Assembly: GCF_902459465.1 (NCBI RefSeq)
Contig: NC_047070.1
Location: 8,910,001-8,974,000 of the forward strand
Direction: 5' to 3'
Source of the DNA: Asterias rubens
Taxonomy: Eukaryota > Echinodermata > Asteroidea > Forcipulatida > Asteriidae
Length of the DNA stretch: 64,000 nt
The translations under genes and the position numbers were made by a program. This document shows, one piece after another, positions 62,801 to 64,000 of this stretch (position 1 is the first letter of the stretch; the number at the start of each line of letters is the position of its first letter). The notes under the pieces were generated by a model. It did not search any database, was not told the DNA's origin, and saw only the letters and a program-made list of their open reading frames with translations.

Positions 62801-63108
62801 CTTTCTCCCAAACTATGGCACTTCAGAGGGAGCGGTTTATCACAATGTTTTATACCACCAACCTCTCCCCATTACTTGTCACCAAGAAAGGTTTTATGCG
62901 AATAATTGTTTTGAGTAATTACCAATAGTGTTCACTGCCTTAAACTTACCGTCCAGCTCATTGACAGGCATAGCATCTATATTGAATCTGTAAGGTTGGA
63001 AGTCCAGAATCCAGATTTCTTTTATCCCTTCAGTGTCTTGCACGTTGAGCTGCAGGGTTACCACGCCGCTTTCGACATCAAACGAATCCTTTGTGACTTG
63101 CCCCATAT
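49852..63108 (-). CDS. Large secreted or membrane-anchored protein, C-terminal part; family not recognised
   Basis: Ten exons with matching phases, in order: 63108-62950, 60893-60738, 59425-59240, 58893-58716, 57466-57277, 57022-56916, 55142-54988, 54060-53891, 53092-52894 and 50405-49852 (stop). They give about 684 residues and the gene continues beyond the window. The mostly beta-type sequence has eight cysteines up to GCLEAPSSD, with FACKDS and VCRGEEY blocks. A dibasic PLRKRRATL furin-like site, a four-Cys EGF-like patch (GCPEDSEH...CRCPVGKEY...FEC), an acidic run (ETNDDDEDD) and a short hydrophobic C-terminus (SCTLWLIVTTNAITV) follow, the last a possible GPI signal. N-glycosylation sites include NDT, NGT and NSS. 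Eight Cys, a furin site and a hydrophobic tail recall ZP-domain proteins, but the spacing is wider and I cannot confirm this. Convergent with TRPV. Confidence 0.8.
50470..50640 (+). mobile_element. SINE family S1, 3' body
   Basis: TTACAAGGCGCTAAATAATA, ATCTTTCTGAAAGTTTGTAT and TTGCGCTATATAAGACTGAT match the S1 end. Confidence 0.75.
50650..50775 (-). mobile_element. SINE family S2, minus copy
   Basis: Inverted TAGCCCAGTTGAAAGAGC and GGTTCAAATTCC boxes with GTTGGCGGTCT at the outer side. Confidence 0.7.
50800..51247 (+). repeat. Recent 224-bp tandem duplication
   Basis: The block from TTAGAAACCTTAAGAGCAAC to AACCTTAGTTGCTT occurs at 50800 and 51024, almost identical. The main difference is the length of the T run after GGCCTGGTG. 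Confidence 0.95.
51519..52036. mobile_element. MITE family A (copy 12, minus) fused to a MITE family F copy
   Basis: Family A runs from GGTGGACACTATTGGTAATT to CACCAATAGTGTCCAG (51887), where GCCGTCGATTTCACAAAACT begins a complete family F copy ending CTTTGTGAAATCGACGGC. The same A-next-to-F contact occurs at 4797. Confidence 0.85.
52190..52445 (-). mobile_element. SINE family S3 copy and fragment
   Basis: ACACCGATGTGTGTTAGCAC, inverted B box GGGATTCAAACCAATGACC and GGTAGCTAGAGGCAGTT. A second ACGCTGATGTGCGTTAGC start follows at 52410. Confidence 0.7.
53174..53230. repeat. Perfect 26-bp hairpin with 5-base loop
   Basis: AATGTATATTTGGTTTGCGG + TAACAC, loop ACATG, then the exact complement. 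It lies 82 bp from the exon boundary at 53092, inside an intron of the large gene. TTTAAGTTTCAAG sequence occurs on both sides. Confidence 0.97.
54298..54765 (-). mobile_element. Two SINE family S2 copies in tandem orientation
   Basis: 54298-54460 and 54610-54765 each read, on the minus strand, TAGCTCAGTTG.TAGAGC, CCGGAGGTCG and GGTTC.A.TCCCACTC. The outer flank is GTCAATATCTTTGTTC in both. Confidence 0.85.
54815..54965 (+). mobile_element. Retroelement 3' tail, plus copy
   Basis: Counterpart of 640-840, ending AAATAAATATTATTTTTATT just before the large-gene exon boundary at 54988. Confidence 0.55.
55171..55212 (+). repeat. (ATT)n microsatellite
   Basis: About 14 units, 30 bp from the exon at 55142. 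Confidence 0.9.
55379..55752. mobile_element. MITE family B, copy 2
   Basis: AAGGCCATTGGACACTTTGG to CCGAAAGGGTCCAATGGCTTT, inverted ends, full length. Confidence 0.9.
55885..55932 (+). repeat. (CAAT)n microsatellite
   Basis: Imperfect CAATCAATCAAT run. The following 55930-56190 shows nothing recognisable. Confidence 0.85.
56195..56778 (-). mobile_element. MITE family A (copy 13) split by a retroelement
   Basis: Family A covers 56195-56410 and 56670-56778. Between them a T-rich start and ATATCCAACAGCGGAAAGCC sequence was inserted, consistent with a minus-strand retroelement with an A-rich tail. Confidence 0.8.
57880..57990. repeat. Short inverted repeat
   Basis: AATCCGAGAAGCG and CGTCTCGGATT face each other. 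The rest of 57480-58020 has no supported feature. Confidence 0.45.
58045..58640 (+). repeat. 88-95-bp tandem repeat, six units
   Basis: CCATGGCTTCCTTGCCCCTG or close variants start near 58060, 58155, 58249, 58337, 58432 and 58527, each followed by GGTGCCCTTTAAAACTTCCC. It lies in an intron of the large gene. Confidence 0.92.
59560..59825 (+). mobile_element. Retroelement 3' UTR with (AAT)n tail
   Basis: T/G-rich sequence without coding ends in GAGGTCAAATAAATAATAAT and 15 or more AAT units, typical of CR1/L2-like tails. Confidence 0.55.
59918..60292 (+). repeat. ~37-bp minisatellite, about ten units
   Basis: Unit ATTGACATAAAGACAGTAGA + TACAACAGTAAAAATGC repeats imperfectly. On the minus strand it yields look-alike FYCCIYCLYVNAF ORFs in all frames, which are not genes. 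Confidence 0.9.
60424..60565 (+). mobile_element. MITE family A end (copy 14) joined to the 41865-type block
   Basis: AAAGACACTGGACACTTTTG for about 75 bp, then ATGGCTCCTCAAAGAGTGCT and CTTTTGCATTTAGAGAGTA as in 42040-42092. Confidence 0.7.
60930..61165 (-). mobile_element. MITE family A, partial copy 15
   Basis: Interior only (GAGCTGTTGATAGTATAACA to TTTTCACAGGTTTGT). Both termini are missing. It starts 37 bp from the exon at 60893. Confidence 0.8.
61289..61696. mobile_element. MITE family B, copy 3, with 41-bp perfect inverted ends
   Basis: Left GGCTTAAATGCTGTAGTTAA + AGCCATTATACACTTTCGGTA (61289-61329) is the exact complement of 61656-61696. Other B copies start at the internal TTAA, so 15 bp outside the TTAA are also inverted here. 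Confidence 0.92.
62352..62550. mobile_element. GCTTAGCA-type MITE
   Basis: CATGGCCAAATTTCATAAAG to GGAAAATTGGGC, with TATGCTTAGCAAAATAATAC and TTTGCTAAGCAGAATTGTC in inverted order. 61700-62350 shows nothing recognisable. Confidence 0.65.
62559..62944 (+). mobile_element. MITE family A, copy 16, touching a splice donor
   Basis: TTAAAGGCAGTGGACACTAT to AGTGTTCACTGCCTTAAA, with central palindrome GATTTCGAAACCTCAAGTTC / ACTTGAGGTCTCGAAATC. It ends where the minus-strand donor (GTAAGTTTAAGG) of the large-gene exon at 62950 begins. Confidence 0.92.
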
Positions 63109-63219
63109 CTATTAATTAGAAGAAAACAAGAAATTCAATTCGATTCAATACGACATTTATTTCATATTGACATCCTCAATGGCAGTAAATTCAGTTAATA
63201 CAATTTATACAAGGACACA

Positions 63220-63580
63220 TTAAAGGATTCGGATACTTTTTCAAAATGTCCATATAGACTTACATTAAACTTGCAGGGTTTGACGATAATGATAGTGGAA
63301 AGCTTCCCTTCAAATATTACTAACTGAGGTGCTGTAGTTTTTTAGAAATGAGTAAAACAATGTAATGAAAAAACGTTTGTAAATGCTTAAAATAATTTTG
63401 GTCTCATGAGACGAAAATTATCATGACATTGTTTTACTCATTACCCAAAAACTACAGCACCTCAGTACGTTATACTTAGGGAAGCTTTCTACTATCATTA
63501 TCTTCAAACTGTGTAAGTTTAGTGTAAGTCTGTGGACATCATGTTTTTTGTCCTACAAAAAGTACATACACCCTTTAAAC
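63220..63580. mobile_element. MITE family D, copy 2
   Basis: TTAAAGGATTCGGATACTTT to AAAAGTACATACACCCTTTAA. Palindromic centre TTTGGTCTCATGAGACGAAA. The 63110-63220 stretch before it and 63580-63710 after it hold nothing I can support. Confidence 0.88.
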
Positions 63581-63711
63581 AGTAGCTTGCAACATAATCA
63601 ATTAAACATTTTTACCGTAATTATAAGCTTTGATTGATTTTACAAGAGCACATTTGACTGTAAACAAAAACAATAATTATGTCAAGATATATCACACTTT
63701 CGGTTATCACT

Positions 63712-63832
63712 CTGGAAAAGTTTTTGTATCACGACACCACTTTTTTATTCAATCTGAAATAATACCTCAATGAGGTAACCCTTTTTGTAAAAATGGTTTA
63801 GAACAGTGGTGGCAGAATACAGAAAGTTGCCC
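63712..63832. mobile_element. MITE family G, decayed copy 3
   Basis: Inverted order relative to copies 1 and 2. CCTCAATGAGGTAA and ACACCACTTTTTTATTCA are recognisable, but the GGCGCCACC core is mutated. Confidence 0.7.
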
Positions 63833-64000
63833 ATCACTCACTCTTTAAATTATTGGCAACAAGCTGCGTTTGATAGAAACAATTCACATGGAGAAACATT
63901 TCATTTCGAAGAAAATGTATGTAAAAAAATAACATATTATTTTATAAAGCAATAATTAAATGCGAGGTTCTCAGATTTTGTGTATAATTCCTATCAGGGA

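Noticed and set aside
62674..62928. ORFs with [10 protein letters not shown].. or MCAFRCLI.. peptides at many places
   Set aside because: They recur because each MITE family A copy encodes the same chance ORF; frames are broken differently in each copy.

Overview
This is nuclear DNA from an animal. Genes are split by spliceosomal introns with GT/AG borders and consistent phases. Introns and gaps are filled with short inverted-repeat elements (MITEs), tRNA-headed SINEs and broken non-LTR retrotransposons. The gene set (a CMD/AhpD-like peroxidase, a sperm/ciliary microtubule inner protein, a TRPV channel, a large secreted protein) and the repeat style suggest a marine deuterostome invertebrate, most likely an echinoderm such as a sea star. 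That taxonomic call is inference.

Layout. 1-3.0 kb: a reverse-transcriptase fragment, repeats and two weak minus-strand exon candidates. 3063-7011 (+): a four-exon gene for a probably mitochondrial AhpD-like peroxidase of 242 aa. 7.0-9.6 kb: a tRNA-derived SINE and a tandem duplication. 9606-16486 (-): a seven-exon gene for a 337-aa homologue of SPMIP5 (C10orf82), with four GYxGYIP-type repeats. 16487-17138: a 652-bp intergenic segment between divergent start codons. 17139-45171 (+): a TRPV cation channel gene of at least 14 coding exons over 28 kb. 45.2-49.85 kb: the convergent gap, with MITEs and a 91-bp tandem repeat. 49852-63108 (-): the last ten coding exons of a large extracellular protein that I do not recognise, whose 5' end lies beyond the window.

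The SPMIP5-like and TRPV genes are head to head. The first family sits inside axonemal doublet microtubules, and invertebrate OSM-9/Nanchung/Inactive TRPVs act in sensory cilia, so a shared ciliary promoter is a testable idea. The TRPV gene also carries two internal partial exon duplications. The stronger one comprises two extra diverged copies of the exon coding for the S4-S5 gating linker, arranged in tandem just upstream of the working copy.

Repeats. I labelled families A to H plus SINEs S1-S3. A (about 385 bp, ~16 full or partial copies), B, C, D and E all begin near TTAAAGG or TTAAAGC and end with the complement, as if five unrelated interiors share one TTAA-targeting terminal type. F is a palindromic family built on GTCGATTTCACAAA ends. 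G has GGCGCCACCAC ends. H is a fold-back pair. A 38-bp minisatellite of 22 units lies in a TRPV intron. Exon borders were read by eye from splice signals and reading frame; no alignment or transcript evidence was available.
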